DNA of 64,000 nucleotides from Mycoplasmopsis glycophila (GCF_900660605.1 NZ_LR215024.1:806001-870000); one strand, 5' to 3'; counted from the stretch's first letter, positions 50,229-63,877 are shown. The notes: generated from the sequence alone by a model not told the origin. Numbers and translations: made by a program.

Positions 50229-51251
50229 CTATCTTTGTCTTCTGAGTGCGTCTTGCACACTAGCTCCGATTAATTGAACACTTGCTGTAATAGCAATTAA
50301 GAATGAAGATGGAATAAAGACATATCTTAAGTAAGTTGGGAAGATTTTTTGACCCTCTGAAATTAAGTTCCCTAATGTTGGGACATCATCGATTGCAAGA
50401 CCAATAAATGCAAGCGAAGTTTCCGAAAGAATAACACCCGGGATTGTGAAGACTAATTGAGTAATTAAGATAGGTAAAATAACTGGAACATAATTTTTAA
50501 GAATTTTGTACATTGGAGTACCTAATACTTTTGAAGCAGCAACTCATTCTAAATGTTTAGCACGTTTAACCTGTGCACGAATTTGGTTTGCCATTCCAAT
50601 TCAACCAGTTAAAGATAATGAAAAGACAATAACTCAAAAACCTGGGTTTAAAATGATTGTTAAAAGAATTAAGATAATGATACTTGGTACAACAGAAATA
50701 ATCTTGATTAGAAAAGTCATAATCTTATCAAAAATTTCAAATTGCCCCATCATAATACCAATTGTAAGACCAATACATACTTCAATTGCTGTTACAGCAA
50801 TTGAAAGAGCAAGTGAATAACGAAGACCTCATCAAAGTCTTGCTCAAAAGTCTCTACCAACTGAGTCAGTTCCTAAAATATGAAAGATCCCACGTGAATC
50901 TACTTCACCAATTGTTTTGAACTTATCTTGAACATAAGAGAAGTTTGGATCTTGAGTTGTAAAAGGGATAATGATAGCAGCAAGAATAATCATTACAATC
51001 AAAATAAATCCAAAGACACCAGCAAAGTTATTAGCAAAACGATAAACAAATTCTTTGAAAAGATTAGATTCTTTAGCTAAATGTTTTCCTTCATTATATT
51101 CAAAAGCATTTCCAATAATTTTTCAAGCTTGATAATTAAAAGGTTGTGCCAATGGATTTGGTGCAGCTTCACTAATTGGTTCAGTTGCTTTACTACGAAT
51201 ATCATTTGCTTTTTTAGCAAATCAATTATTTAATTTATTAAATTTACTCAT
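50229..51251 (-). CDS. oppC: Oligopeptide ABC transporter permease OppC
   Basis: The 340-aa membrane protein has a cytosolic N-terminus of about 90 residues, then six spans with the permease coupling region (EAA-like) before ISEGQKIFPTYLRYVF, and ends VQLIGASVQDALRRQR, typical of OppC/DppC. The ATG shares its A with the oppB stop (TAATG), and UGA reads as Trp several times near the start. It forms the channel with OppB. Confidence 0.92.
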
Positions 51252-52321
51252 TATTTACCTCTTCTTCTAACTCTTGGATCAATTGCTTCGTAAAGAATAT
51301 CACGAGTTGCATACGAAACAATAGTTAATAAAGCAAAAATAATGATAAGGAATAAGATGACGTTATAATCTTTTGTTTGAATAGCTTGTAGTAAAGTTGC
51401 CCCTGAACCAGGAATGAAGAAGATTTGTTCAATAAAAATACTTCCGATAAATGAACCAAAAATAACAGCAGGGAAGAAAGTAGCAATTGGGAATAAAGCT
51501 GGTTTTAGCGCATGTTTTCACACAAAACGGTTTTTAGTTAAACCTTTAAGGTAAGCAAATTTAGCATGCACAGAATTAAGTTCTCTATTAAGCTCTGTTC
51601 TAATGTATTTGATATAAACAATGATACTTCCTAATGAAAGCGCAATTCCAGGTAAGATGAAAGTTGAAAAATCATTCATTTCAAAAACATATGGAATTCC
51701 GACTGCTCTACCAATGAAAATTAAAACAAGAGCAAAAATAATTGAAGGAACTGATGAAAAGATACTTACAAGCACCGTGGAAACGTTATCAACAATTCCA
51801 CCAGGGTTTTTTCCAACTCAAATTCCAAGTGAAATACCAATTACAACAGTAAGAAAGACAGAGAAAATACCAACTAAAAATGATTTATAGAATCTAATTC
51901 AAATAAATGAATTAATCTCTTGTCCCGGGAATAAAGAAAGCGAAATACCAAAATCACCCCTAAATATCCCTTGAATATAGTTGAAATATCTTTGCATGAG
52001 CGGAAGATTTAAACCATATTTAGCTTCAATTGCCTCTCTAGCTTCTGGAGTTTTAGCACTTGCCACAATTGAGTTTGAACCAGGAACAGCGTTAATAAGA
52101 AAGAAGGTAATTGAAATAACGATAAGACCAATAATTAAGAACTCAAAAATAATTTTGAACATTCTTCAAAGAGTTTTTAAAAGCGGAGAATCGATAGCAA
52201 AAGCTTTTTGTGCAAAGCTTAATTTTTTATTTCTAATGTTTGTAAAAATAATTTTGTTGCTTGATTCAATCATATTAGCAAAATTTAAGTTTTGCTCATC
52301 TAAATTTTTTTGTGATTTCAC
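51251..52321 (-). CDS. oppB: Oligopeptide ABC transporter permease OppB
   Basis: The 356-aa permease begins with a cytosolic stretch and the span FLIIGLIVISITFFLINAVP followed by GSNSIVASAKTPEAREAIEA, which is the OppB/DppB pattern, and ends AIDPRVRRRGK as OppB proteins do. The GTG start at 52321 overlaps the oppA stop in TAGTG. UGA codons are read as Trp. Confidence 0.92.
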
Positions 52322-55300
52322 TAGTTTCCTCCTCCGATTGTTCTTGGTAATCCTGGTCTTGGTGGTTTAGTTACATCATATGCATATTGTAAATCAAATG
52401 TGAATAATGAACTTACACCACCAACTTTCGTTACTTCTCAGTTGGTATCAACTTCCATTAAAGGTACTACAAAAGCGTTTTCTCTAACAACTTTTTCAAA
52501 AGTACCAATTAATTGGAAAATAGCATCTTCTTTTCAACCTTGCTCTATTTCTAAATCAGTAAAGTTTCCTGAAAAGAAAGCATTAAGACGATCTGAATAA
52601 GCTTGAATTGATTCATCATTTTTTTGGAATGATAATTCAATTACTTTCTCTCATAAATCTAAAGTTTTATCTTTACCGTCAGAAACTGGTTGCTCTTGCA
52701 ATCTTTGTCTTGTGCTGCTTGTTATATTTGCAATCTCACTAATTGAATAACTTAAATTCATTCAGAAAACAGCAGCATGTCTTAATTTGGTTTTAGCAAT
52801 ATTAGCATCTTTAACTAATAAGTATTGAAGAAGTTCTTTAACTAAACTTTTTACTAATTTAGTTTCATTTTCTGGATTTTTTTCTAATAATTTAGCTCAA
52901 ATTTGATCTAACTTCGATTCAGCATAGTTAATAATTGCTGGTTTTGCTTGCGATTGATAAATTTTGTCAAATTCTGCTTTTAATTCAGCATCAGCATTAA
53001 TAACATATTTAATTTGGACTATAACTGGTTCAAGGAATTTTTCTAATGAACCTTCAAAGTTAGCATCTACAACTAGTTTTGTGAAGTAATCAGCATAAAT
53101 ATAGTCACCAGTTGGGTTGTCCTTAAATCCAAACAAGCTACCTTCTAGTGAATTAAGTCCATCTCTCTTAAAGAAAGCTGAAATATAGTCTTGTGGAGAG
53201 TTTCCACCAATTTTGTCGTAGTTTTGGTACACAAAATCGAATTCTCCAGTTTCATAGAAACTACCAAAAACGTTTTCTGGCAAGCTTTTAATTTCAATTT
53301 TAATAAATCCATCACTCATTTGTTCAATTTTTTCTTTAACATATTGACCAGCTTTCTTTTGCTCGTCAGAAGAGTTGTTTAAATATTTTAAAGTGATTGA
53401 TTTAACAGTTGGATTTGCCTTTTTGAATTCTTCAACATAAAATCTAGCTGTTTCTAAATCAAAAGCAAAATCTTCTCTGATTGTATTTTCAAAATTAAAT
53501 GATTTTGAAAGGTGTACTAAATAATCATAGTTAAGAAGTTCGTACTCTTTATTGTTTTTCGCTCTTAATTTTCTGTTGCTGAAAAACATTTCTAAATTAC
53601 GTCCATCTTTTGTTTTGTATTGCCCATATGCTGTTCAGTTGTTAACCGGGAAAGAAAACTCTCATCCAACGTATTTAAGCATTTCTTCACGATTTAAAGC
53701 ATAATAAATAGCATTTCTAATATTTTGATCTTGAATATAACTTTGTCCATTTGATTCTGGATCTAAATTAAATCCAAGCGCAATTGTTCCATAACCATAA
53801 TTCTTTTTAAGGTATTTTTTAGTTTGAGGATTAGCTCAAAATGAGTTAATTGCATTACCTGGAATTACTGTTTGAGAAATATAACCATCTTTGAAGAAAA
53901 TTGAGTTAATGTTTCTTTCAACTGAGAATAAAATCTTAATTTTGTTAGGAATAATGTTGTCTACATCATAATATTCTTGGTTTTTATTTAGAGTAATATT
54001 TCCTTGTGGACCAAGTACAACTTCTTTTGGATCGAAAGTAAATGGACCACTTGTTAGGAATTTTTCTGGACTTGAACCATAATCATCAATTCCTTTAGTT
54101 TGTGTTTCAACATACTTACGATTGATTGGATAAAGTTGCATTAAAATGTGAGATAAAATAAAGTTTAAATCAGGTGTTTTATTTTCATCAAAAATAATTG
54201 TAAAACTGTTTTCATCTACTGATAAAGATTGAATTCTAGCTTTTAATGTAGTTGGAGTAGCTGGATCTGTATAATCAAATTCTTGATATGGATTCACATA
54301 TTGATTTTTAATAATTGTAACTGTTTTACGTTTTGATTCATCATTTGGGAATTTTGGATCACGCATTACAAAATCTTGCACTTCTTTATCTAAAGCAAAA
54401 GAAGGGTTTAAATCAAGGTTACTAAAAATATCTTCATTTGTATAGTCTAAAAATAATTGACCTGTATAAAAACCGAATTTAAGAGCAGCTTGTTTAATTT
54501 GTTCAACTTCTTTTTCGTCACCTTCTGTTTGAGATTCTCATACTGGACTAGCTGTTTGAACATATGAATATTTTTCAAATGGTCCAGGTACATAACTTCT
54601 TCTTCCTCAAGGATTTGAGTAGAATTTTCCATGTTTTTTATTGTATTCATTTTGAGCATTAGCAAAATCTTCAGCTCCACGAATAGACATTTTCTTAATT
54701 TGATCGAATTTTTCTGAACCATTGTTGTAGTCAAGAATATATTCAAGATAATCTCTTAAATCTTGAGCAGTAACAATATCACCATTGCTTCAAATGTTTT
54801 TGGCTTTGTTAACAAAACCTGTTGCTGCCATATAGTTATTTGAGTTTTTTGGGTTAGGAAAGGCATAAACTGTTGATTGTTTTTTAACATCATCACCTTC
54901 ACTAGCTCTACCTAGTCCACCAAAGATACCAAAATCATGAAGTCCATAAGAAGAACCAAGAACATTCCCGTATCCATTTTCACTGGCTAATTTCGAAGTT
55001 GAAGGATTTGGTTTTTCGTTTTCACCTACTTTAGCTAATGTACTATTGTAATAAAAATCAAAATTAGATGAACCTTTACCTGAATTGGTATCAACCATAA
55101 CCATATTAAATTTAGAAGTATTTAAGATTGATTTTAAAGAATCAACTGGACCATTTTTTAAGAAAGAATCAACAAGTGAAGGAAGGATTTTGTTAACAGA
55201 TTGTTTTAAAACATAGTTTAAGTTATTAAGTGGTTCTGTAGCAAGTCCTAAATCATAAGAACTTTTATCTACTGTTGCAATAACATTATTTAAGTATTCT

Positions 55301-55410
55301 TCATTTTTATCTTTTTCTTTAGTACCACAAGCAGTCGCGATAAATGCTAATTGGCTTGTTGCACCAAAAGTTAAAAGTAAACTAAATAATTTCTTTTTGA
55401 TTTGTTTCAT
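52321..55410 (-). CDS. oppA: Oligopeptide-binding lipoprotein OppA
   Basis: The 1029-aa lipoprotein has a signal peptide and lipobox IATAC, and the SBP_bac_5 type fold: NGDIVTAQDLRDYLEYIL near residue 215, GPFTFDPKEV and NKNQEYYDVD near 460, NIRNAIYYALNREEMLKYVG around 560-580. It is about twice the length of OppA in other bacteria, as in M. hominis, with extra N- and C-terminal parts. It captures peptides for OppBCDF. SD GGAGG lies close to the ATG at 55410; an upstream ATG at 55425 is in frame but overlaps the previous stop and is less likely. Multiple UGA read as Trp. Confidence 0.93.
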
Positions 55411-55424
55411 ATTTCCTCCTTCCA

Positions 55425-58400
55425 TTATCCTAAAATGTTAAATTGGTAATTAATTTTAAGAACAACTTTTCCTGTTTTTTCTCCGTTAGCATCTACTTCA
55501 TTTGTCAAGATAATTGGTGATTGAGAAATTAATTTTCCATTTTCTGCAATAGTCTCAACATTTCCTAATTTCATTTCAACTAAACTTTGTTTGTTTTCGT
55601 CAACAAATTCAACATAGTAAGAATGTTTTGGTTGTAAAAGAGTGTCACGATATTTACCCATGTATTCGTAATCAGAAATTCAAGAAGTGTATCCATAATC
55701 TTCAAGTTTAGCTTTTGAATTAGGGTCACCTTGTTTTCTTAAATAGAAAATATTGTTAGTATTTTCAATGTTAATTGGTAAATAACGAACAACAGATGGA
55801 TTTTCAACATCAACAAACTTAATGTATTTTGCTTTGCTTGCATATTCATTTTCAATATATCCAAACATAGCTAAAGCATCAAATTTTTTGTTTCTGAAAA
55901 TTCCACTAATATTTCTCGAACCTACACCAAAGTTTAATAATTGTGAAATGAAGAATGCTTCTGGTTGATTGTCAATCTTTTTACCATTAAATTCAAGTCT
56001 TCTGTCTTTTTCAGGAATTACAACTGGATTTCCATTATCGTCATAAAGCTTCATGTCGATCATATCTTTTTCTCATCTGTCTTTAAAGTAACCATTTGAG
56101 TTAGTAATGAATTTTCCAAAATATGATGAATCTCTAGAGTCTGTTTGATCTTCGGCTAAAAGACTTGAATCAATTGTGATAACCTTTGCATTACCTTGAT
56201 TTGTTAATTCTTTTACTTTATCAGCTAAAGTCCCTAAAAATGAATATAAATTAAGTTTTTCTGAAGCAATATTAGAAATTAAAGTATTTCTGAGTGCTGT
56301 ATCAGGTTCTTTTTTCGCTTCTTCAAGTTCAGCTTGTAATCTTTCTAATTCTGGTTTAATTTCTTCTTTTTTAATAAATGCAGCAGTTCTTTCTTTGACA
56401 ATTTCATCTTTTGAAATTAAGAATTTTTTATAAGCATTTAAAGTGATTTGAGCGTTGTTGATTTCTAAATGACTTAATTTAGTGTCATTAATTCAAAGTA
56501 ATTTTGTAGCATCAACAATATAGTCTAAACCTGTTGTGGCTTCATTTACATTACTTAAATATGAAGGTAAATTACCAAAATTATTGTATGAAGGTACATA
56601 AGTTGTTTGCACATAATCTCTTGTAAGTGTTTCTGGGAAACTATAAATATAATCAGTGAATTTATCATTAACAAGAGGTTCTACCCTTGTAAGGTTATAA
56701 GTTAAGAAATCACTTGATGGGTTTCCTGTGCTAATTTTGAAGTATGTGAAATTACTAAAGTATGAAGGAGTATTAATTCCATTATTTTTAATTTTAACTG
56801 ATTGTCCAATAAGTTGATAAAAGTCAAATGAGTTTAAGTTATTAAGATCGCTTTCTGTAGTAACTCCATGTTTTTTAGCAACTTCTAAAATAAGATCTTG
56901 AAGTCTTTCAATTGTTATTCCGGTTCTTTGTTTATCTTCAGGGATAAAACTTGAATCTTCATAATAGTTATCACGCAGTTCTGGCTCTAAAACAGTAATA
57001 CCATAATCTGTTGATAAGATTGCTTGGTTTGCAACAAGCTGTGTTGCTGGGTTGAAATCTTTAATAGTGAAGAAAAGATTTGATTTTGTGAATAATCTAA
57101 ATCATTCATTAGCTAAAGCTTGATCGCTTGCTAAAATTGACTCGATTTCCGCTTTATTATCTTCTGTAATAGATTTTCTTAATTCTTCTCTAAATTTATC
57201 AAAATTAAATTTAGTTTTAGCATATTCTAAATTAATATTAAATTTGGCTTTTGAATTATCGTTTGTAATTCCTACTTTAATAAATTGTGAATAGTCAATT
57301 GCAAAATAATCAAGAAATTCTTGGAAGTTAGCAAAAACGAAAGCGCTCTCTTCATTTCCATCCACTTTGATTGTTTCAACATTTAAAAGTGATCTTTCTA
57401 ATTTGCTATTAATGCTATTAAAAGCTTTGAAACGAATCGCAATTGGTCAAGATCCACTTTCTGGTTCTAAAACAAAGTTATTTTCAGTATCTAAAAATCC
57501 AACTGCATTTTCGCTTTGTACATTTTTTGATACTCAAAAACTATCAAAACCAAGGAAATTATATCCATAAGCTTTAGTTAAATCAAAACGATCTGCGAAG
57601 TCTTGTAATCTATTTGTAATACGATCTGAGAATAAATCAATTGATGTTTTTGATGTTTGAACAAATGGGAATGAATATTTGCTATTTTCATTAAAGTAAA
57701 CAACTGAGTTTACTTCAGCAAAGTTACCTTCATATGTAGCATCTTTTAACTTCATAATTGCATCAGAACCTGTGCTAATACTATCCGGCATTTGGTCAGA
57801 GATGTTTTTAGCGAAATATCCTTGTCTAATGAAGAATCAGTTAAGATAGTTGTTATTAGGTGATAATGCTAAATATGAGTATCCTTTACGTCTTTGGTTT
57901 TTATATTCATATCCATACAAGTTATAAAAAGGATCTTTTTCAACTGCATCTTTTCTTGTTAAAACAGATTGAGTTCAAATTGTTCATGGTTCACTTTCTA
58001 AAAGTGTATTTAAACTAATATCAGGCTGTCCACCTAAAATAGTTGACAATTGGTTTCAACCACTATCATTACCATTTGCTCTAATTAAGTTAAGAATACC
58101 TTGTTGAATAGCATTAACTTTTTTCTGTACATAATCTCAAGATTCATCTGATAATTCTTCGTAAAGTGGAACATCAATAACTGGTGAACCATCTAAATTG
58201 TGAACATTAATTTTAGTCACAAGGTATTTATGATTTTGATTTTGTTTTGTTTCGATTACTTTAACATCAACATTTCCATTATCTTGAATTACATAAGGGA
58301 TTTGCTCCATTCTTCCGTCAAGCACAATATTTAAAATATGCTCATCAGAAAGAATTTCAAATTTTCTTTCTTTATTGAAAGCAGACATTTTACCTTCAAT

Positions 58401-60797
58401 AAATGGGTTTAAAGTACCAGAATGTCTATCAAATGAGTTAGCAATAAACATATCACCAAGACGTACATCTCTTAATTTAGCAGCTTGCTTCATAGTTTCA
58501 TAGCTTTGTAAGAAACGTCTAAGTTTGTTATCAATAACATCAAAAACATTGTCATTTGATTTAGTTGAACCTCAAATATCATCATCAGTTTCTTTGTAGA
58601 TATCATTAGAATTTACTTTATTGAAAGCAAAGTTAATAAATTCTCCATTAGGTGTTTCGTTGCCTAATGCGTCAACTCTAACAATGTTAAGTCCAGTTCT
58701 AGCATCTAAATAATTTTTTAAAGCATCGTATGAATAGTATGATTGAATGTTTGCTCCACCACGGGTATTTAACGCCCCAACAACAACTGAATTGTTTTGA
58801 TTATTAAGACCTTGTGAACCTTCAAGAGTATAGTGGTGTCCATATTCGTGAGTTCCAACATATTTTAAGAAATCAGTTGAAATTCCAGGATAGTTTTCAA
58901 TTAAAGCATTAAGAATTAAAGGTAAACCAATTCTATCTCCGTCATTAATTCCTTTATATGGTCCATCAACCACTTTATATTCATAAAATCCTTGATCATT
59001 GATAGTTTCTTCAATATGAGGTCCATCAAGTTCTTTAAGTAAATGTGGATATTTAGTTGTAATAATATCTACAAGTCCTGAATAAACTTCATTGAAAAGT
59101 TGATAATCTCTTGATTTTAATCCACGAATTGGATTTCCTTCTTCGTCTGTTAAATTAACATTTTCAGGTCCTGGAGATAAAACGATTGGTTTAATTGATC
59201 CTTTGTATCCGATTGCTTTTTTGAAGTAGAAAAATTCTAGTTTTTTATTGTAATTAGATTTAATTTCCTTGCTGTTAAAACTTAATACTAATTCACTCTT
59301 AATTCCAGGCAAGTTTCTTTTTGTAATGTTTTCTAAAATAACATCCAAGTTTCATGAACCGTCAATAAGTTTTTCTTTACTAAATTCAGAAATTTTATAT
59401 AAAGAGTTTTTTTGGATTCCTGATTGTCTTAATTTATCTTGTGCTTCAGCTAATGAACCAAAGAATTGTATTTCTTTTGTTCCATCTTTATTCTCTTTTT
59501 GGTGAACATAAAGTTCTTTATTTAAATAACTATTAAAGTCATAAAAGTCAAGGAAATTATCAATTGATCCATTAATTGTATTTCTGAAAGTATCTAAACT
59601 GACAATTTCAAGGTAGCTTCCAGGAACTTCTTTGAAGAAGTAATCAAAGTCTCCATGTTCTTCGCTTTCAAATGAAACACGCATTGAAATTGGTGTTTTA
59701 CGAGCTGATGGATCAACTAATTTTTGTTTCACAACATCTGCAACTTTCACTTTAAATAAATCACTAAATTGAGCATTTTTAAGTAACACTGGTTGCTCTT
59801 CTTTAAGCTTATTAAACTCTTCTTCTGTTGTATTAATAGGTAAGATTAAAATTGGTTTTTGTGAAATCTTATTGCTTTCTGAAAGAGTAACGCTAACTTC
59901 ATTAGCAGAATCTTGATCTTCATAAGCTAAAAATTCTTTATCAAAAAGTCTTCCAGGCATTAATAAACCTTGGAAATGCTCGATGTTTGGTGTTGCATCT
60001 CTTGAAATATCGTTATCTTCAGCATAAGAAGTTGTAAATGAACGTTCTTCGTTGTTCATTAAAGCGGTTGCTAAAGGAATATTCGATAAATATTCTTCTA
60101 ATGTTTCTAAATTAACATTTTTACTAAAAGCACTATAACCTAATGAATCTTGTGCAAGTCCACGTCCACCAGCTTGGTTAAAAATCGGAAGCGAACCAAA
60201 GAAAGCATCTGGGAAGAACTTAATTTCACTTGATTCTTTACGGTCAGTTGAGTGTGAACCTAATGTAATTGAGTTACCACGTTGTTCTGCACCAGGTACA
60301 ATTCTGAAGCTTTCTAATGTTAAAATATCTGGTCCTCAAGCTACTTCGTTCATAAATCATTTACTGAAATTGATAAATTGTTTTGGTTTTACAGCTAAAA
60401 CATATTCATTGTAAAAACTAAATGAAGCATATTTCACTTCTAAAACAAAGCTTTCTTGATATCTCTCAAAATAAGCTCTAAAAAATGTTTCTAAATCCAT
60501 TTTTTGGCTAGGTTGATCTAAAAATCAAAATAATGTTCCATCTTCATTAAGATCAGCAACTTTATTTTCTTTTAACGGATCTAAAATTGATAAAGTAGGA
60601 GCTAATTCTCCATCACTTTTACGAATTTCAGCGTATCTGTTAGCTAGTTGTTCTTTTGAGTAAGGACGATCAGAACCTAAAACCTCATCAGAGTTTTGAG
60701 CATATTGGTACATACTCCCATACGCTATACCAGCACCAGCTGCGATCATACCTAATGAAATTAATATTTTACTTTTTAAACTTAATTTTTTTGCCAT
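55425..60797 (-). CDS. PDxFFG protein: giant membrane-anchored putative zinc metalloprotease
   Basis: The 1790-aa protein has one N-terminal span (about residues 10-30), uncleaved by appearance, and the family motif FFPDAFFGSLP (about residues 150-160) that names PDxFFG proteins of mycoplasmas. At residues 650-655 it has HEYGHH, with VGTHEYGHHYTLEG giving the HExxH zinc site (His650, Glu651, His654). The large body should be outside. A function of surface peptidase is inferred from the motif only; a third zinc ligand is not identified. Numerous UGA read as Trp but the frame runs unbroken. It ends 14 bases before oppA. Confidence 0.85.
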
Positions 60798-60823
60798 AGG
60801 TATCCTTTCTTGTTAAGTATGAA

Positions 60824-60859
60824 AAAAACCATATTTAAATATTTGACAATATGGTTTTT
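60824..60859 (-). terminator. Hairpin between the 968-aa lipoprotein and PDxFFG gene (possible attenuator)
   Basis: AAAAACCATAT/ATATGGTTTTT forms an 11-bp stem with a 14-base loop and a minus-strand T run. It lies 11 bases past the upstream stop and only 26 bases before the PDxFFG ATG, leaving little space for a separate promoter. Confidence 0.65.
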
Positions 60860-60870
60860 CCAAAGTTAAA

Positions 60871-63777
60871 TTAATTTTCAGAATCTTTGATGTATTCTTC
60901 ATTAATTTGTTTAAGTACTTCATATGAAGCCACTTCACTAGCGTAAATATTAGCTAATTTGAATGGACTTAAAATAACTTGTTGACCACTTCCGTAGTGT
61001 GAAACATTATATTTAGCATAGCTTGATTTTAAGAAAGTAAAGTTAGGGTTATTTAAGAAATCATAGTATTCTTTTCTAACTTCTACTAATTTGTTTTTAA
61101 GCGCTTCTAAATTATCAGCATTTGCTTTTTTAGCTTCAAGATAAGCTTCGTTTGCTTCAAAATATCTTTTTTCAATTTCTAGTAATTTTGCTTTTACTTT
61201 ATCAGAACTATATTGATCATCTTCTGTGTTATTTTCAATATCATCAATATCTAAATTAGTGATATGAATGTATGGTTTGTTTTGAGTATCTTCATGACCA
61301 AATGATCATTCTGTTGAGTAAGAATTAAATAATTGAAGTGCTCCGGTATCTGGTTCTTTCCCGGCTTCGTTACTTAATTGTAAACTACTTAATTCAGCAC
61401 GGTTTTTAATATTTCATTGACGAATTAATGCATATAACTCTTGGTTTGGAACGATGTAGTTTTGGTAATTTAAATCACCAGCTTCATATGTTGCTTTAGC
61501 ACTTTCGTAACGCTCTTTTGCAACAACTTCATTTTCAATAACAGTCTCTTTTCTTCCTTTGTATTTTTCTTTAAGTGAAGCAAAAAGTTCTTTTTGACTA
61601 TAACCAATAGATTGCACAGTTTCCATATTTTCAAATGCTTGCTGAATTTCATTAAAATCATTTTTATAATAATCATCAAAAACTCATTCTCTAAAAATTG
61701 TGTTAGCATACTCTGGTTCAATATTTTCACAAATTGTTTTAATATTGTCATAAATCTCTTTAATTTTTGCAAGTTTCTCTTTGTATAAAGTAACTTTTTG
61801 TTCATCACTTAATGATGAATCATCAAAATTAGGTCATTCAAAGTTGCTGAATAATGGGAAGATTTTCGCTTCAAATCAAGTTTTTTCAGCAACTGATTCA
61901 TCATAATCATTTTTTGCATTATTCATCTTTTTAAGTAACTTATCAGATTTAGTTTTGTATCTTAAAACAGCTTCCAGTTCATCAGATTTAGGATTGTCTC
62001 CTAATAATTTTCAGTAGTCGTAAATTTCCAACATTTTTTCAGCATATTTTTCTAATAAAAGAAATGCTATATATTTATCAAATGCTTCAACAAATGTTCC
62101 ATCTGACATTAGCATTGCTTTACTTCTTTTGTCTCTAATTGAATTTTTTAGGTCTGTATATGGTCTAAAATCTTCAGGTTCAAAATCATACTCTTCATTT
62201 TCACTAATTTTTCTGCTTGCTTGAAGATAAAGTTGTCATACTTTATCTTTTAATTCATCGATTTTAGCAACAATTTCAACTCTTTTAGCTTCAATTTCTG
62301 CTATTGGAACAGCTAAATTAGTAATAGATAAATTAGCTTCGTTGAATGTTCCTAATATTTCATAATAGGTGTTTGCTTTAGCGTTGTATTTATAATTTGA
62401 AGTGTTTTCAAGATATTTTCAAAATTGATTTCAAGTTCTTCTATATCCTAATGAAGTTATATAATGCTTGCTTCCTTCAGAATTTCAAAAGTTAACCATA
62501 TTTCTTCTTGTTTGAAGGTAAAATACATCAATTTTAGCTGTAGTTTCACTATCATAAATACGGTTATAAAGCGGATACTCTAATAAGTAGTTTTTACTTA
62601 AATTTAGTCTAAATGAAGGGTTTACAACATCTAGTCCAACGCTATTAGATGGGAAAACATATTTAAGTGCATAGTTTTCTTCAAGGAAAACATATGAAAA
62701 AACTTGTTCAGCATAATTTGCATTTTGAAGTTTTACTTTTGCGTATTGACTAATAATTTGTTCAAGGAAAGAAATAAGAGTTGTTTTAATTTCTGGACGA
62801 TCATACACGCTTGCGTCATTCGCTTCTATAGCAGTTTTAATTCTCTTGAAGTTTTCAATTCTTCAATCATAAAGATCATCAATTGCTTCACTTTTTGGAT
62901 AAGGTAAATCGTAGTTGAAAAGTCTTTTGTAAGCATCACCAATTTTCTTAATTCTTTCCATAGTAATTGCTAAATCAACACGGAATTGATTTCTATTTTC
63001 ATATGTTTCAGGTGTATTTCTTGTGCTTTCAAGTGAAAGTTCTGTTGATTGTCTAATGCCTTCTGCATTTGTAATGTAGTTAGCTAAAATTCTTTGTGAT
63101 TCAGGATCTTTTGGTGCTAGTGTATTTAAGAATTTAAGAAACTCTGTGTATCAATCGATTAAATATCTTTGCGCTTCCATTAATGCAAATTTACCTGAAC
63201 GTTGTCTTGGTAAAAAGTTAGCTTTTAACTCTGCAAGTTCTTCACTTAATTCATTTCCGTTGTGAACAGTTGCTAATGCAAGATCTTCATTGGCTTTTTT
63301 AAGTTCTGCTTTAAGTTTTTCAATTTCGTCATTATTTACTGTTTTTTCCAATTCACGATCAGCCACCATGTTCTCAAGTTTTGAATTTGCTTCAGCCACT
63401 AAATTTTCATTTAAAACGTGTGCAGTTTTAGTGTTTTCTACAACTTCAAAAAGTTGTGAAGACCAATCTTTAAGTAAATCTTTATAAAATTGACCTAAAG
63501 ACTCATTAACTCTTGCTTTTGCAATTGTTGTTTTAGCGTTTGCAAAGTCTTCTTTAAGTTGTAAGAAGTTTTGTTTTTGTTTACGATAAAAATTACTTGA
63601 TACTTTTGAATTATTAATGATTTCTAAAGCTGTTTCTACAAGTTTGGCGTTTTTCTCAAACTCACTTTTCTCTTGCTCTTGTGCTGCTTTTTGTGTGTCA
63701 ACACAAGATGCTAAAACAGCAAAAGTAGGTGTCGCTGCTGTTAGTAGAGAAGAAACTAAAAGTATTTTTTTCTTCAT
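60871..63777 (-). CDS. Large helical lipoprotein upstream of the PDxFFG-opp genes
   Basis: The 968-aa protein has a signal peptide and lipobox VLASC (Cys24). The rest is charged and largely alpha-helical with coiled-coil character at several places (for example residues 155-185), ending LKQINEEYIKDSEN. No catalytic motif was recognised. Start ATG at 63777 has SD AAGGAG. UGA codons read as Trp throughout. The position at the head of the PDxFFG-oppABCDF run suggests a part in peptide acquisition, but this is inference only. It is preceded by a leader with a hairpin at 63822-63852. Confidence 0.85.
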
Positions 63778-63821
63778 ATTTACTCCTTTTTGTATTCTAA
63801 ATGTCTTTATTTTCTTATTTC

Positions 63822-63852
63822 TAATGCAAATAAAGTTGGAATTTTTGCATTA
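63822..63852 (-). other. Hairpin in the leader of the 968-aa lipoprotein gene
   Basis: TAATGCAAA/TTTGCATTA is a perfect 9-bp stem with a 13-base loop, between promoter (63872-63877) and SD. It may stabilise the mRNA or bind a regulator. Confidence 0.5.
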
Positions 63853-63871
63853 ATATTAAAAAGTATACCAA

Positions 63872-63877
63872 ATTATA
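63872..63877 (-). promoter_or_regulatory. -10 box of the PDxFFG-opp unit
   Basis: The minus strand reads TATAAT; a further TATACT lies 10 bases downstream. The leader would be about 85-95 nt. Confidence 0.5.

Noticed and set aside
52321-55410. Upstream ATG at 55425 as the oppA start
   Set aside because: It would overlap the PDxFFG stop, put GGAGG inside the coding part, and add five residues before a normal signal peptide; ATG 55410 with adjacent SD is better.
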